Shown piece after piece: positions 7,595 to 16,303 of a stretch of DNA of 40,441 bases (positions within the stretch are counted from its first letter, which is position 1; each line of letters opens with the position of its first letter). A program made the translations under genes and the position numbers. Origin of the DNA: Streptomyces sp. MspMP-M5. GTDB taxonomy: Bacteria > Actinomycetota > Actinomycetes > Streptomycetales > Streptomycetaceae. The notes below the pieces were generated by a model. The model had not been told where the DNA came from, made no database searches, and saw only the letters and a program-made list of their open reading frames with translations. Location of the stretch: positions 1,766 through 42,206 of the forward strand of contig NZ_KB891922.1 in the NCBI RefSeq assembly GCF_000373585.1, read 5' to 3'.

Positions 7595-9661
7595 TCAGGG
7601 GTCGGGGGGCAGTGCCTCGGCGAGGTCGTCGAGAGCGTCCAGGAGGAGTTCGCCGGCGCGGACGGCGACGCCGGCGGGCTCGCCCGCGTCGTGCCAGCGC
7701 TCCCAGGCCGCGCGGGGTGCGCTCCAGTCCAGGCGGGTCCCGTCGCGGACGGCCCGGTCCGCGCGCTCCAGGGCTGGGCGCAGGGCGTCCGCGAACGCGG
7801 CGGCGCCGGGGGTGGGTTGGGCGTCCTTGCCGGGCAGATGGGCCTCCAGGATCATCGTGACCCGGCCCATGGTGGCGAGCACCGTGCCGGCGGAGCGGGC
7901 GGCGTGGAGCGAGAGGCCGCGGTGGCGGACCGGTTCCTTCTCGGCGCGGGCCTCGCTGACCTCCCAGGCGGCGCGGGCCGCGCGGGCGTCCAGCAGGGCT
8001 TCGCGGACCTGCCGGGGGCGGCGCTCGGCGGGCCGGGCGTAGCCGTCGAGGACGGCGAGGGCGTAGCGGCCGTTGGTGGTGAGCCAGTCGGCGAGGCGGT
8101 CGCGGAGCCGGGGCGTCTCCCAGGCGGGGAACAGCGCGTAGGACAGCATCGCCAGGACCCCGCCGACGAGGGTGAGGACGAGGCGTTCCTGGACGGTCTG
8201 CTCCCAGCCGGCGCCGGCGATGCCGAGCAGGAAGACGACATAGCCGGTGACGCAGGCCGAGGTGACGGAGAAGCCGGTGCGCATCAGCAGGTACATCAGG
8301 AAGACGCAGAAGAGCGCGAGGGCGGCGCTGATGTAGGCGCCGGGGTGGGCCAGGGCCATCAGGGCGCCGGCGAGGGTGACGCCGACGACGGTGCCGGCGA
8401 AGCGGGCGACGCCGCGGGAGTAGGTCTGGGCGAAGTCGGGGCGCATCACCATGACGGAGGCGAGCGGCGCCCAGTAGCCGTGGCCGAAGTGGAGCGCGTG
8501 GCCGAGCAGGTAGCCGGCGTCGGCGACCGCGGTGACGCGCAGCGCGTGCCGGAAGGTGTGGGAGGACCAGCGGGCCTCGCGGCGCAGCGCGCGCAGGGCG
8601 ACCGGGACGAGTCTGGGGACGCTGGGGCGCAGCAGGTGGCCGCGTTCGGCGGCGGTGGTGGGGCAGGTGGCCTCGACGGGCTCGTCGGTGAGCTCGACGG
8701 CGTCGGCGAGGAGGGAGATCAGGCGGTAGGCGGCGCGGCGGCCGGGGCCGGTGAGCATGGGGCCGGTGGCCGGGACCTCCAGGGCGGCCATCGCCTCCGG
8801 GGGCAGCCGGACCGGCCGGTCGTGCCGTACGGCGTGGGCGACGGCGTCCAGGACGGTGGCGGCGGCGCCCAGGAGTTCACGGGCGCGGTCGCGTTCGGGT
8901 CCTTCCAGGGGGGCGCCGACGACCGGGTCGGCCAGGGAGGCGAGGACCGGGCGGACGCGCTCGGCGAGGCCGCGGGGGCCGTGCAGCTGTACGGGGCGGC
9001 GCCTGGCCTGGCGGGGTGTCACGGTGGAGGCGAGCCGGGCGTCCATCAGGGGCGCGGGGTCGAAGGGGGCCACCGGGTCGTGCCGCAGCCGGCGGGCGTA
9101 GTCGGCCTCGGCGGCCAGGGCGTCGGCGAGGGCGTCGCGCTGGACACCCCAGGGGCGCACCGGGAAGACGACGATGAGGACGGCTTGGACGAGGCCGCCG
9201 AAGGCGATCAGCGCGGCGTGCTCCAGGGCGCCCAGCACGGACGTCGGCAGGGTGACGGTGATCAGCATGATCGCCACGGTCTGGGTGCCGATGAGGCCGG
9301 AGACCGGGCCGATCGCCCAGGCCATGCCGGCGACGAAGGTCCAGCCGGTGAGCAGCAGCACGAACGCGAGGAGGTGGGCGGCGGCCAGATAGCCGAGGAA
9401 GGTGGAGACCGCCAGCGCGCCGGCGACGACCAGCGCGAGGACGGGGCGGGGCCGCATGCTGCGCTGGAAGGTGACGATGCCGGAGGAGAAGGCGCCGAAG
9501 GCGGAGGAGACCGCGAGGGCGGGGGTGCCGCGCCACAGGCACAGGCCGATGACGAGGGCCACGCCGGCGGTGCCGCGGATCGCGATCACCGGGGTGAGCT
9601 TGGTGCGTTCGATGGTCAGCCCGGAGCGGGCGGCCTCCTTCAGCGCACGCGACCAGGTCAT
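7595..9661 (-). CDS. FUSC-family membrane protein (aromatic acid exporter-like)
   Basis: A 688-aa integral membrane protein with the duplicated plan of the FUSC/YccS group. A first helical bundle (about 20-165: TPVIAIRGTAGVALVIGLCL, then MLITVTLPTSVLGALEHAAL) is followed by a soluble Arg/Ala-rich region. A second bundle (about 375-510) includes the typical GHGYWAPLASVMVMRPDFA and RFAGTVVGVTLAGALMA segments, then a long soluble C-terminal domain. The family is associated with efflux of aromatic acids such as fusaric or p-hydroxybenzoic acid; substrate unknown here. The start is ATG 9661, because residues upstream in frame read as antisense of the intergenic region and lack membrane character. 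It runs in the same direction as mbl, 185 nt upstream of it. Confidence 0.88.
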   Translation of the reverse strand: MTWSRALKEAARSGLTIERTKLTPVIAIRGTAGVALVIGLCLWRGTPALAVSSAFGAFSSGIVTFQRSMRPRPVLALVVAGALAVSTFLGYLAAAHLLAFVLLLTGWTFVAGMAWAIGPVSGLIGTQTVAIMLITVTLPTSVLGALEHAALIAFGGLVQAVLIVVFPVRPWGVQRDALADALAAEADYARRLRHDPVAPFDPAPLMDARLASTVTPRQARRRPVQLHGPRGLAERVRPVLASLADPVVGAPLEGPERDRARELLGAAATVLDAVAHAVRHDRPVRLPPEAMAALEVPATGPMLTGPGRRAAYRLISLLADAVELTDEPVEATCPTTAAERGHLLRPSVPRLVPVALRALRREARWSSHTFRHALRVTAVADAGYLLGHALHFGHGYWAPLASVMVMRPDFAQTYSRGVARFAGTVVGVTLAGALMALAHPGAYISAALALFCVFLMYLLMRTGFSVTSACVTGYVVFLLGIAGAGWEQTVQERLVLTLVGGVLAMLSYALFPAWETPRLRDRLADWLTTNGRYALAVLDGYARPAERRPRQVREALLDARAARAAWEVSEARAEKEPVRHRGLSLHAARSAGTVLATMGRVTMILEAHLPGKDAQPTPGAAAFADALRPALERADRAVRDGTRLDWSAPRAAWERWHDAGEPAGVAVRAGELLLDALDDLAEALPPDP

Positions 9662-10008
9662 AGCGAGAGGATACGGGCCGGATGCCGGGGTGCCCGGGTG
9701 GCGCGGTGTCACAGGGCGGTGCGGGAGGGCCGGCCCGGATGCCGTCGCGGCGGGTTCCGGAGGGGCTCGTTCCGGGGGCTCGTTCCGGCGGTGGGGCGCG
9801 CGGCGGAGGCGTCGGGTCCGCGGCCGGGCGCCGGGCGCGGGCCTGTACGGAAGGTGACGGGGCGGGGGCGTGCGGGGGGCCATCTGGCGCCGGAGTTGCG
9901 CCTCCACCGGGAAAATCACGGTAAACCAGTTCCCCGTTGACCGTAAACACCACAGGTCAGAGCAGGTCACGGGCTTTTCGGCGGGAGCGGTGCGAGAAAG
10001 CAGACACC
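9662..10008. other. Intergenic region between FUSC gene and esterase, no gene seen
   Basis: This gap separates two divergent genes. It holds a TTGACC (9937-9942) that may be a -35 for the esterase, without a clear -10, and two similar words about 22 bp apart (CGGTAAAC and CCGTAAAC near 9920-9950) that could be a direct-repeat operator. Its 3' end leads into the structured leader. No coding signal stands out on either strand. Confidence 0.5.
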
Positions 10009-10072
10009 GCGGGAGGGAAACCTGTCCCCGCCCCGTCCCCTCTTGCTGGCCGGCCGGGACAACTCCCGGCCG
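10009..10072 (+). promoter_or_regulatory. Structured 5' leader of the esterase gene
   Basis: Two hairpins lie just upstream of the ribosome site. The first, 10009-10031, pairs GCGGG with CCCGC and AGG with CCT under a GAAA tetraloop. The second, 10051-10072, is CGGCCGGGA, loop CAAC, TCCCGGCCG (9 perfect pairs). AAGGAG follows at 10080-10085. The arrangement could stabilise the mRNA or gate translation; it does not match a riboswitch class I recognise. Confidence 0.5.
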
Positions 10073-10093
10073 CTTCGCCAAGGAGAAGGTCCC

Positions 10094-11116
10094 GTGCGCA
10101 AATCCCTTTTCAAACCAGTGGTCGCGTTGATCGCCCTGACCGTCCTCGGTGCCACGGCAGGCTGCGGCACGAGCGACGACTCCCAGGGCGCCCCCGTACG
10201 GTTCAGCGGCCCCAAGTCGGGTGCCGCCATGCAGACCGCGCCGGCCGGCCGGAACTCGCTGGTGCAGATGCCCACGCACCCGATCAACTTCCAGGAGACC
10301 AGCAAGGTCGGCGGGGCCGGGGAGAACACTCCGATAGCCGTGACCACCTACCACGGGAAGAAGTCCGGCTTCACGGGGAAGGTATGGGTCTGGGCGCCGC
10401 CGGAGTACTACGAGAAAAAGAACGCGAACAAGGGCTTCCCGGTGATGGAGGCGCTGCCGGGCGCCTACGGCTATCCGGTGAACTACTGGATCGGCTCCGA
10501 CCTCAAGCTGGAGGAGAGCCTCGCCTCCTGGTCGAAGGCCGGCAAGAGCCTGCCGTTCATCGTGGTGATGCCGGTGCTCAACCCCAACGACAAGCAGTAC
10601 TACGACGGCAGTGACATCCCGGGCCAGCCGAAGATCGGCACCTGGCTGAGCAAGGACGTCCCCGAGCTGGTCCGGGAGAACTTCCGCACCCTGAAGACCC
10701 GTGACGCCTGGTGCATCATGGGCTCCTCGTCCGGCGGCTTCTCGGCGCTGAAGAACGTGCTGCAGAACCCGAACGACTTCAAGGTGGCGATCCCCAACGG
10801 GCCGGACATCGTGCCGGACTCGCCGCTGTGGCGGGGCCACCTCACGGCGATGCGGGAGAACAACCCCGAGGTGCTGGCGCACCGGCTGATCGCCCGCCGC
10901 GGACCGGAGGTCTATCTCGCCTTCCAGGACGGTTCCCGGGAGAACACCGTGCTGCCGAAGGTGCGGAAGTTCATCGCGCAGTACGGGCACGGGCCGGTGA
11001 AGACGCGGCTGCAGATCGTGCCGAACGGCACGCACAGCGGCGCCACCTACGTCACGGGCATGGGCATGGGCACGATGCAGTGGGTCAGCGCCCATATGCA
11101 GGGGCCGACCGGCTGA
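10094..11116 (+). CDS. Secreted lipoprotein esterase (alpha/beta hydrolase, esterase D/antigen 85-like)
   Basis: A 340-aa protein from GTG with AAGGAG 8 nt upstream. The N-terminus is a signal peptide (RKSLFKPVVALIALTVLG) ending in a lipobox-like ATAG-Cys; Thr at -3 is unusual but tolerable. The mature domain is an alpha/beta hydrolase of the 'putative esterase' group: GFPVMEALPGAYGYPVNYW, the nucleophile elbow MGSSSGGFSAL with Ser212 as likely nucleophile, and a late histidine in PNGTHSGATY. Relatives include mycolyltransferase-like and feruloyl esterase-like enzymes; the substrate cannot be told. It probably sits on the outer membrane face as a lipoprotein. Monocistronic: a strong hairpin follows 18 nt after the stop. 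Confidence 0.88.
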   Translation: MRKSLFKPVVALIALTVLGATAGCGTSDDSQGAPVRFSGPKSGAAMQTAPAGRNSLVQMPTHPINFQETSKVGGAGENTPIAVTTYHGKKSGFTGKVWVWAPPEYYEKKNANKGFPVMEALPGAYGYPVNYWIGSDLKLEESLASWSKAGKSLPFIVVMPVLNPNDKQYYDGSDIPGQPKIGTWLSKDVPELVRENFRTLKTRDAWCIMGSSSGGFSALKNVLQNPNDFKVAIPNGPDIVPDSPLWRGHLTAMRENNPEVLAHRLIARRGPEVYLAFQDGSRENTVLPKVRKFIAQYGHGPVKTRLQIVPNGTHSGATYVTGMGMGTMQWVSAHMQGPTG

Positions 11117-11134
11117 GGCCGGAGGGGGCCGTAG

Positions 11135-11172
11135 GGGCGGCCGCGGCGGACACCGGTCCGCTGCGGCCGCCC
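11135..11172 (+). terminator. Terminator of the esterase gene
   Basis: Arms 11135-11150 and 11157-11172 form a 16-bp stem with one G-U pair and a 6-nt loop, 18 nt after the stop. No T-run. Confidence 0.85.
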
Positions 11173-11371
11173 TCGTCGTGTACCGGGGCCCAGGGCGTGC
11201 GGTCGGCCGACGACGCCCTGCGTCGAGGACGTTGCCGACGATGGTCAGGCCGACGGCGCCGCCGACCGCCCCGAGCGGCGCGTCGGTCACCGTGGACGGC
11301 CAGAACGCCGGCGCCGCGGTGACCAGTTGGCCGACGAGGACACAGCCGGTCGCCACCGCCGGCCGCGCCAC
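11173..11371 (-). pseudogene. Possible remnant of a small membrane protein gene
   Basis: A GTG at 11371 opens a frame whose first 55 residues look protein-like and hydrophobic (VLVGQLVTAAPAF, GAVGGAVGLTIVGNVLDA). It has no stop before the esterase terminator and then runs antisense through the esterase. Either a truncated gene that lost its end, or chance. No ribosome site is evident. The rest of the 355-nt gap (11117-11471) holds the esterase terminator and nothing else recognisable. Confidence 0.25.
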
Positions 11372-11471
11372 CGCGTCGCCCGGGCGAGCGCGCCCTCCCG
11401 GGGCAGTAGAGCGCCGCGGGCCCGTACCGCGTCCGTGGTACGGGCCCGAAGGCGCTTGCTGTGTGCCGCGA

Positions 11472-12611
11472 TCAGTACTGCGGCGGGCCGAAGCCGCCCT
11501 GCGGGTACTGCGGGGGCCGCGGGGCCTGCGGCGGGCCGGGCGGCAGGGGCGGGCCGCCGGCCGGGGGCATGGGCGGTGGGCCGGGCTGCTGCCAGCCGGC
11601 CGGCGGCGGGACCGCGGGGCCCGGCACGAAACCGGGGCCGGCGAAGGAGACGGCCGGCGGCTGCGGCGGCTGCCAGACGGGCGCGACCGGCTCGCCGCGG
11701 ACCATCAGCGCCGCCAGCGTCAGTGAACCGAACAGGTCGAGCGCCAGCTGCACATAGACGAGGACGCTCAGGCCCGGCATCTCCTTGCTCATCTCCAGGA
11801 ACGAACCGGAGCCGAGGAACGAGACGACGGTCAGCACGGCGTTGGGCAGCAGGGCGACGGCCAGGCCCAGGGCGAGGCCGCGGGCCGCGCAGCCGCGTAT
11901 CAGGGAGTTCAGGGCGGCGATCGCGGTCAGCGCGAGAAAGACCACCGCGTACCAGCCCGGGGCGAGCGCCAGCAGCGAGGTCAGCACGCCCTTGCCGAGG
12001 TAGAGCACGGTGAAGACGTCGGAACCGCCCTGCACCAGCATGTAGAGCTGGTAGGCGACGTAACACAGCGCCATCGCGCCGAGCACCAGTCCGCCGACGA
12101 CACCGGCGGACTTGGCGGGACGGGCCGGCGGCCCGCTGGGCGCCGGGCGCGGCCAGGAGCGCATCCCGGCCAGCAGCACCACGCCGGCGACCAGGGTCAG
12201 CAGGAACAGCGGCAGCGCGCTGAGGAAGACCCCGTCGAAGGTGGCGGTGCCGGTCTCGGCGTGGTGGAACCAGCGCACGTCGCTGGTGTGGTTGCCGACG
12301 CTGATCAGGGCCTGGAGGGCGGTGGCGAAGGTGACGGTGGTGGCCACGGCCAGCAGCCCGCCGGCCGAGCGGCGGCCGGCGAACGCGGCGCCGGCGGCGG
12401 TGAGTTGGACGAGGGCGAAGCCCAGCTGGACGGGGTTGGTGACCTCGTTGAGACCCGGCGGACGGCGGCCGGTCCAGCTGTCCCAGACGCCGGCGATGCC
12501 GAACGCGCCGATGTCGACGGCCAGCCAGTACGCCGTCCACAAGAAGAACAGCAGACACAGGACGCCCCCGGTGATCCGGGCGCCCTTGGCCAGCGCCATG
12601 CCGTGTGCCAT
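11472..12611 (-). CDS. Multipass membrane protein with Pro/Gly/Gln-rich C-terminal tail
   Basis: A 379-aa protein of unknown function. The start is ATG 12611 with GGGGA just upstream. About eight hydrophobic segments span residues 10-305, for example ITGGVLCLLFFLWTAYWLAV, ALPLFLLTLVAGVVLLAG, VGGLVLGAMALCYVAYQLYM and FLALTAIAALNSLI. The last 70 residues are a low-complexity cytosolic tail of PPxP, GGPPLPPGPP and QYPQGGFGPPQY type, a feature of many actinobacterial membrane proteins. Only the topology is supported. A strong hairpin upstream isolates it from mmsA, so it is not part of the inositol operon. Confidence 0.8.
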   Translation of the reverse strand: MAHGMALAKGARITGGVLCLLFFLWTAYWLAVDIGAFGIAGVWDSWTGRRPPGLNEVTNPVQLGFALVQLTAAGAAFAGRRSAGGLLAVATTVTFATALQALISVGNHTSDVRWFHHAETGTATFDGVFLSALPLFLLTLVAGVVLLAGMRSWPRPAPSGPPARPAKSAGVVGGLVLGAMALCYVAYQLYMLVQGGSDVFTVLYLGKGVLTSLLALAPGWYAVVFLALTAIAALNSLIRGCAARGLALGLAVALLPNAVLTVVSFLGSGSFLEMSKEMPGLSVLVYVQLALDLFGSLTLAALMVRGEPVAPVWQPPQPPAVSFAGPGFVPGPAVPPPAGWQQPGPPPMPPAGGPPLPPGPPQAPRPPQYPQGGFGPPQY

Positions 12612-12732
12612 CTCATCCCCCGTGTGCTCGATGCCGCAACGCCCGCATCGTGCGGCGCGACCAGCACCGTAGCAACGCCCGCCCGCGGGGTCTCCCCCCG
12701 GGCCGCACCCCGTCGCCCTGCCCGCGGGCGGA

Positions 12733-12769
12733 CGGGCTCCCTGCCGGCGGGGGCCCGGCAGGGAGCCCG
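12733..12769 (-). terminator. Terminator of the leftward iol operon
   Basis: A perfect 15-bp stem (arms 12733-12747 and 12755-12769, loop CGGGGGC), about 53 nt beyond the mmsA stop on the minus strand. Confidence 0.85.
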
Positions 12770-12821
12770 GACGGAAGCGCCCGTGAGGGGGCATCCCGCC
12801 GGCCGGAGTCCCGGTCGTGGC

Positions 12822-14315
12822 TCAGTGGTTGCTCGGGAAGCCCAGATTGATGCCGCCGTCCGCCGGGTCGGGCCAGCGGGTGGTGACGACCTTGCCGCGA
12901 GTGTAGAAGTGCACACCGTCGTTGCCGTAGATGTGGTGGTCGCCGAAGAGCGAGTCCTTCCAGCCGCCGAAGGAGTGGTAGCCCACCGGGACCGGGATCG
13001 GGACGTTCACCCCGACCATGCCGGCCTCGACCTCCAGCTGGAAGCGGCGGGCCGCGCCGCCGTCCCGGGTGAAGATCGCGGTGCCGTTGCCCCACGGCGA
13101 GGAGTTCATCAGCTCGATGGCCTGCTCGTAGGTCTCGACGCGGACGACCGAGAGCACCGGGCCGAAGATCTCGTCGCGGTAGGCGTCCATCTCCGGCGTG
13201 ACGTGGTCCAGCAGCGAAATGCCGATCCAGTGGCCGTCCTCGTAGCCCTCGACGGTGTAGCCGGTGCCGTCGATGACGACGTCGGCGCCCTGGGCGGCGG
13301 CGCCGGTGACGTAGGAGGCGACCTTGTCGCGGTGGGCCTTGGTGATCAGCGGGCCCATCTCGGAGGCCGGGTCCTCGCCGGGGCCGATGCGCAGCCGGTC
13401 GGCGCGCTCCTTGATCTTGCCGATCAGCGGGTCGGCGGTGTCGCCGACGGCGACGACCACGGAGATCGCCATGCAGCGCTCGCCGGCCGAGCCGTACGCG
13501 GCGTTGATCGCGGAGTCGGCGGCCAGGTCGAGGTCGGCGTCCGGGAGGACCAGCATGTGGTTCTTGGCGCCGCCCAGCGCCTGCACCCGCTTGCCGTTGG
13601 CGGTGCCGGTGGTGTGGATGTAGCGGGCGATGGGGGTGGAGCCGACGAAGGAGACGGCGGCGACGTCCGGGTGGGCGAGGAGGGCGTCGACGGCCACCTT
13701 GTCGCCGTTGACGACGTTCAGCACGCCGTCGGGCAGGCCCGCCTCGGCGGCCAGCTCGGCCAGCTTGAGCGCGGCGCTCGGCACCTTCTCGCTGGGCTTG
13801 AGGACGAAGGTGTTGCCGCAGGCGATGGCGAGCGGGAACATCCACATCGGCACCATCGCGGGGAAGTTGAACGGCGTGATGCCGGCGACCACGCCCAGCG
13901 ACTGGCGGATCGCGGCCACGTCCACCCGCGTCGACACCTGGGTGGACAGCTCGCCCTTGAGCTTCTCCGGGATGCCGCAGGCCAGCTCGACGATCTCCAG
14001 GCCGCGGGCGACCTCGCCGAGCGCGTCGGAGTGCACCTTGCCGTGCTCGGCGGTGATCAGCCGGGCCAGCTCCTCACGGTGCGCGTCGACCAGCGCGCGG
14101 TACTTGAAGAGCACCGCGGTGCGCGTGGCCAGCGAGCTGGTGCCCCAGCTGCGGTACGCCTCCCGGGCCGTGCGGACCGCGGCGTCCACCTCCTCGACGG
14201 AGGCGAAGGCGACCTGCTTCTCCTGGGCGCCGGTGGCCGGGTTGTAGACCGGGCCGAAGTTGCCGGAGACGCCCTCGACGGGCTTCCCGCCGATCCAGTG
14301 GTTGATGGTCTTCAT
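12822..14315 (-). CDS. mmsA: Methylmalonate/malonate-semialdehyde dehydrogenase (CoA-acylating), IolA
   Basis: A 497-aa aldehyde dehydrogenase of the CoA-acylating MMSDH class. It converts malonate semialdehyde (and methylmalonate semialdehyde) plus CoA and NAD+ to acetyl-CoA (propionyl-CoA) and CO2, the last step of inositol breakdown and also part of valine catabolism. Signatures: ITPFNFPAMVPMWMFPLAIA, the cofactor segment VSFVGSTPIARYIH, ALGGAKNHMLVLPDAD, and AYGSAGERCMAIS with catalytic Cys281. The ALDH glutamate in the ELGG motif is replaced (QALGGAKN), as expected for this CoA-dependent class. The start ATG has GAAAGG upstream. It is the last gene of the leftward operon, 32 nt after iolD, consistent with iolA function here. 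Confidence 0.96.
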   Translation of the reverse strand: MKTINHWIGGKPVEGVSGNFGPVYNPATGAQEKQVAFASVEEVDAAVRTAREAYRSWGTSSLATRTAVLFKYRALVDAHREELARLITAEHGKVHSDALGEVARGLEIVELACGIPEKLKGELSTQVSTRVDVAAIRQSLGVVAGITPFNFPAMVPMWMFPLAIACGNTFVLKPSEKVPSAALKLAELAAEAGLPDGVLNVVNGDKVAVDALLAHPDVAAVSFVGSTPIARYIHTTGTANGKRVQALGGAKNHMLVLPDADLDLAADSAINAAYGSAGERCMAISVVVAVGDTADPLIGKIKERADRLRIGPGEDPASEMGPLITKAHRDKVASYVTGAAAQGADVVIDGTGYTVEGYEDGHWIGISLLDHVTPEMDAYRDEIFGPVLSVVRVETYEQAIELMNSSPWGNGTAIFTRDGGAARRFQLEVEAGMVGVNVPIPVPVGYHSFGGWKDSLFGDHHIYGNDGVHFYTRGKVVTTRWPDPADGGINLGFPSNH

Positions 14316-14347
14316 GCGAGGGGCCTTTCGTGTGGTGCGAGCGGAGG

Positions 14348-16303
14348 TCAGAGGTGGCGGCGGCGGGCGGCGGCGTGCTCGTCGTACGCCTTGCGGGCGG
14401 CGCGGGCCGCCGGACGCGTCGCGGTCTCGGCAACGGGTACATCCCACCAAGCCTGGGCGGGTGGCGCGCCCGGCACAGTGTCAGTCGTTTTGGTCTCCAC
14501 GTAGACACATGTGGGCGTTTTTGCGCCGCGCGCCTCGGCGAGCGCGGAGCGCAGCCCGGCGACGGTCGTGGCGCGCAGCACCCGCATGCCCAGCGAGGCG
14601 GCGTTGGCGGCGAGGTCGACGGGCAGCGGAGCGCCGGTGTACGTGCCGTCGGCGGCGCGGAAGCGGTAGTCGGTGCCGAACCGCTCGCCGCCGGTCTCCT
14701 GGGAGAGGCCGCCGATGGAGGCGTAGCCGTGGTTCTGGACGAGGACGAGGGTGATGTTGATGCCCTCCTGGACCGCGGTGACGATTTCGGTGGGGTTCAT
14801 CAGGTAGGTACCGTCGCCGACGAGCGCCCACACCGGCCGGTCCGGCGCGGCCATCTTGACCCCGATCGCCCCCGGGATCTCATAGCCCATGCAGGAGTAG
14901 CCGTATTCGAGGTGGTACTGCCTGCGGGACCGGGCGCGCCAGAGTTTGTGCAGGTCACCGGGGAGGGAACCGGCGGCGTTGAGGATGATGTCGGAGTCGT
15001 CGACGAGGGCGTCCAGCGCGCCGAGGACCTGGGTCTGGGTCGGCTGCGCGGCCAGGTCGTCGGCCGCATAGGCGGCGTCCACCCGCCGCTCCCACTCCTC
15101 CTTGGCGGCGGCGTACCCGGCCTCGTAGGCCGCGTCGACCCGGTGGCCGGCGAGCGCCTCGCGGAGTGCGTCGAGTCCGGTGCGGGCGTCCGCGACCAGG
15201 GCGAGCGCGCCGAGCTTGTGGGAGTCGAACGCGGCGATGTTGAGGTTGACGAAGCGGACGCCGGGCTCGGCGAACAGGGTGGCGGAGGCGGTGGTGAAGT
15301 CGGTGTAGCGGGTGCCGACGCCGAGCACCAGATCGGCCCGCCGGGCCAGCTCGTCGGCGGTGGCGGTGCCGGTGTGGCCGATGCCGCCGACGTCCGCCGG
15401 GTGGTCGTACGCCAGCGAGCCCTTGCCGGCCTGGGTGGACGCCACGGGAATGCCGGTGGCCTCGGCGAAGGCCCGCAGCGCGGCCTCCGCCTCGCTGTGG
15501 TGGACGCCGCCGCCCGCGACGATCAGCGGCCGGCGGGCCGCCCGGACGGCCCGGACGGCCTCGGCCAGCGCCTCGGCGTCGGGCGCGGGCCGGGGCACCC
15601 GCCACACCCGGTCGGCGAAGAACTCCGCCGGCCAGTCGTACGCCTCGGCCTGCACGTCCTGCGGCAGGGCGAGGGTGACCGCGCCGGTCTCGACCGGGTC
15701 GGCGAGCACCCGCATGGCCTGGAGGGCCGCCGGGATCAGCGCCTCGGGGCGGGTGATCCGGTCGAAGTAGCGGGAGACCGGGCGCAGCGCGTCGTTGACC
15801 GACACATCGCCCGCGGCGGGGACTTCGAGCTGCTGGAGCACCGGGTCGGCGGGGCGGGTGGCGAACACGTCGCCGGGCAGCAGCAGCACCGGGATGCGGT
15901 TGACGGTGGCCAGCGCGGCGCCGGTGACGAGGTTGGTGGCGCCCGGCCCGATGGAGGTCGTCACCGCCTGCGCGGAGAGCCGGTCGCACTGCCGGGCGTA
16001 GCCGACCGCGGCGTGCACCATGGCCTGCTCGTTGCGCCCCTGGAGGTAGGGGAGCCGGGGCGGCCCGTCGGCCGGGCCCAGGGGCGCCGCGCTGCCGGAC
16101 TCCAGCAGCGCCTGCCCGATGCCGGCGACGTTGCCGTGCCCGAAGATGCCCCAGCAGGCGGTGATCAGGCGGTGCCGGCGGCCGTCCCGCTCGGTGTACT
16201 GGTGGGCGAGGAACTCCACCAGGGCCTGTGCCACGGTGAGCCGGCGGGTGCCGGGCGCCCCGCTCGTCACGTCGGTCGTCGGTGCGTGGGTGGGCGCGGT
16301 CAT
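14348..16303 (-). CDS. iolD: 3D-(3,5/4)-trihydroxycyclohexane-1,2-dione acylhydrolase (IolD)
   Basis: A 651-aa thiamine diphosphate enzyme that opens the inositol ring by hydrolysing 3D-(3,5/4)-trihydroxycyclohexane-1,2-dione to 5-deoxy-glucuronate. Signatures: ITACWGIFGHGNVAGIGQAL in the N-terminal pyrimidine domain, TTSIGPGATNLVTGAALAT, and the C-terminal ThDP motif starting VGDGTYLMNP and closing with VLVQNHGYASIGG. The start ATG overlaps the iolB stop in an ATGA tetranucleotide, so translation is probably coupled. Near the C-terminus a short stretch (about 14485-14525) uses codons rare in its neighbours (AAA, ACA, ACT, TGT). Confidence 0.96.
   Translation of the reverse strand: MTAPTHAPTTDVTSGAPGTRRLTVAQALVEFLAHQYTERDGRRHRLITACWGIFGHGNVAGIGQALLESGSAAPLGPADGPPRLPYLQGRNEQAMVHAAVGYARQCDRLSAQAVTTSIGPGATNLVTGAALATVNRIPVLLLPGDVFATRPADPVLQQLEVPAAGDVSVNDALRPVSRYFDRITRPEALIPAALQAMRVLADPVETGAVTLALPQDVQAEAYDWPAEFFADRVWRVPRPAPDAEALAEAVRAVRAARRPLIVAGGGVHHSEAEAALRAFAEATGIPVASTQAGKGSLAYDHPADVGGIGHTGTATADELARRADLVLGVGTRYTDFTTASATLFAEPGVRFVNLNIAAFDSHKLGALALVADARTGLDALREALAGHRVDAAYEAGYAAAKEEWERRVDAAYAADDLAAQPTQTQVLGALDALVDDSDIILNAAGSLPGDLHKLWRARSRRQYHLEYGYSCMGYEIPGAIGVKMAAPDRPVWALVGDGTYLMNPTEIVTAVQEGINITLVLVQNHGYASIGGLSQETGGERFGTDYRFRAADGTYTGAPLPVDLAANAASLGMRVLRATTVAGLRSALAEARGAKTPTCVYVETKTTDTVPGAPPAQAWWDVPVAETATRPAARAARKAYDEHAAARRRHL

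Noticed and set aside
7691..9940. Long plus-strand open frame opposite the FUSC gene
   Set aside because: Low-complexity Gly/Glu/Ala composition and no domain. The minus strand encodes recognisable membrane bundles.
12261..14504. Very long open frame on the plus strand opposite mmsA
   Set aside because: Gly/Asp/Val/Gly-rich translation typical of antisense frames in high-GC DNA. The minus strand encodes a full-length MmsA with all motifs.
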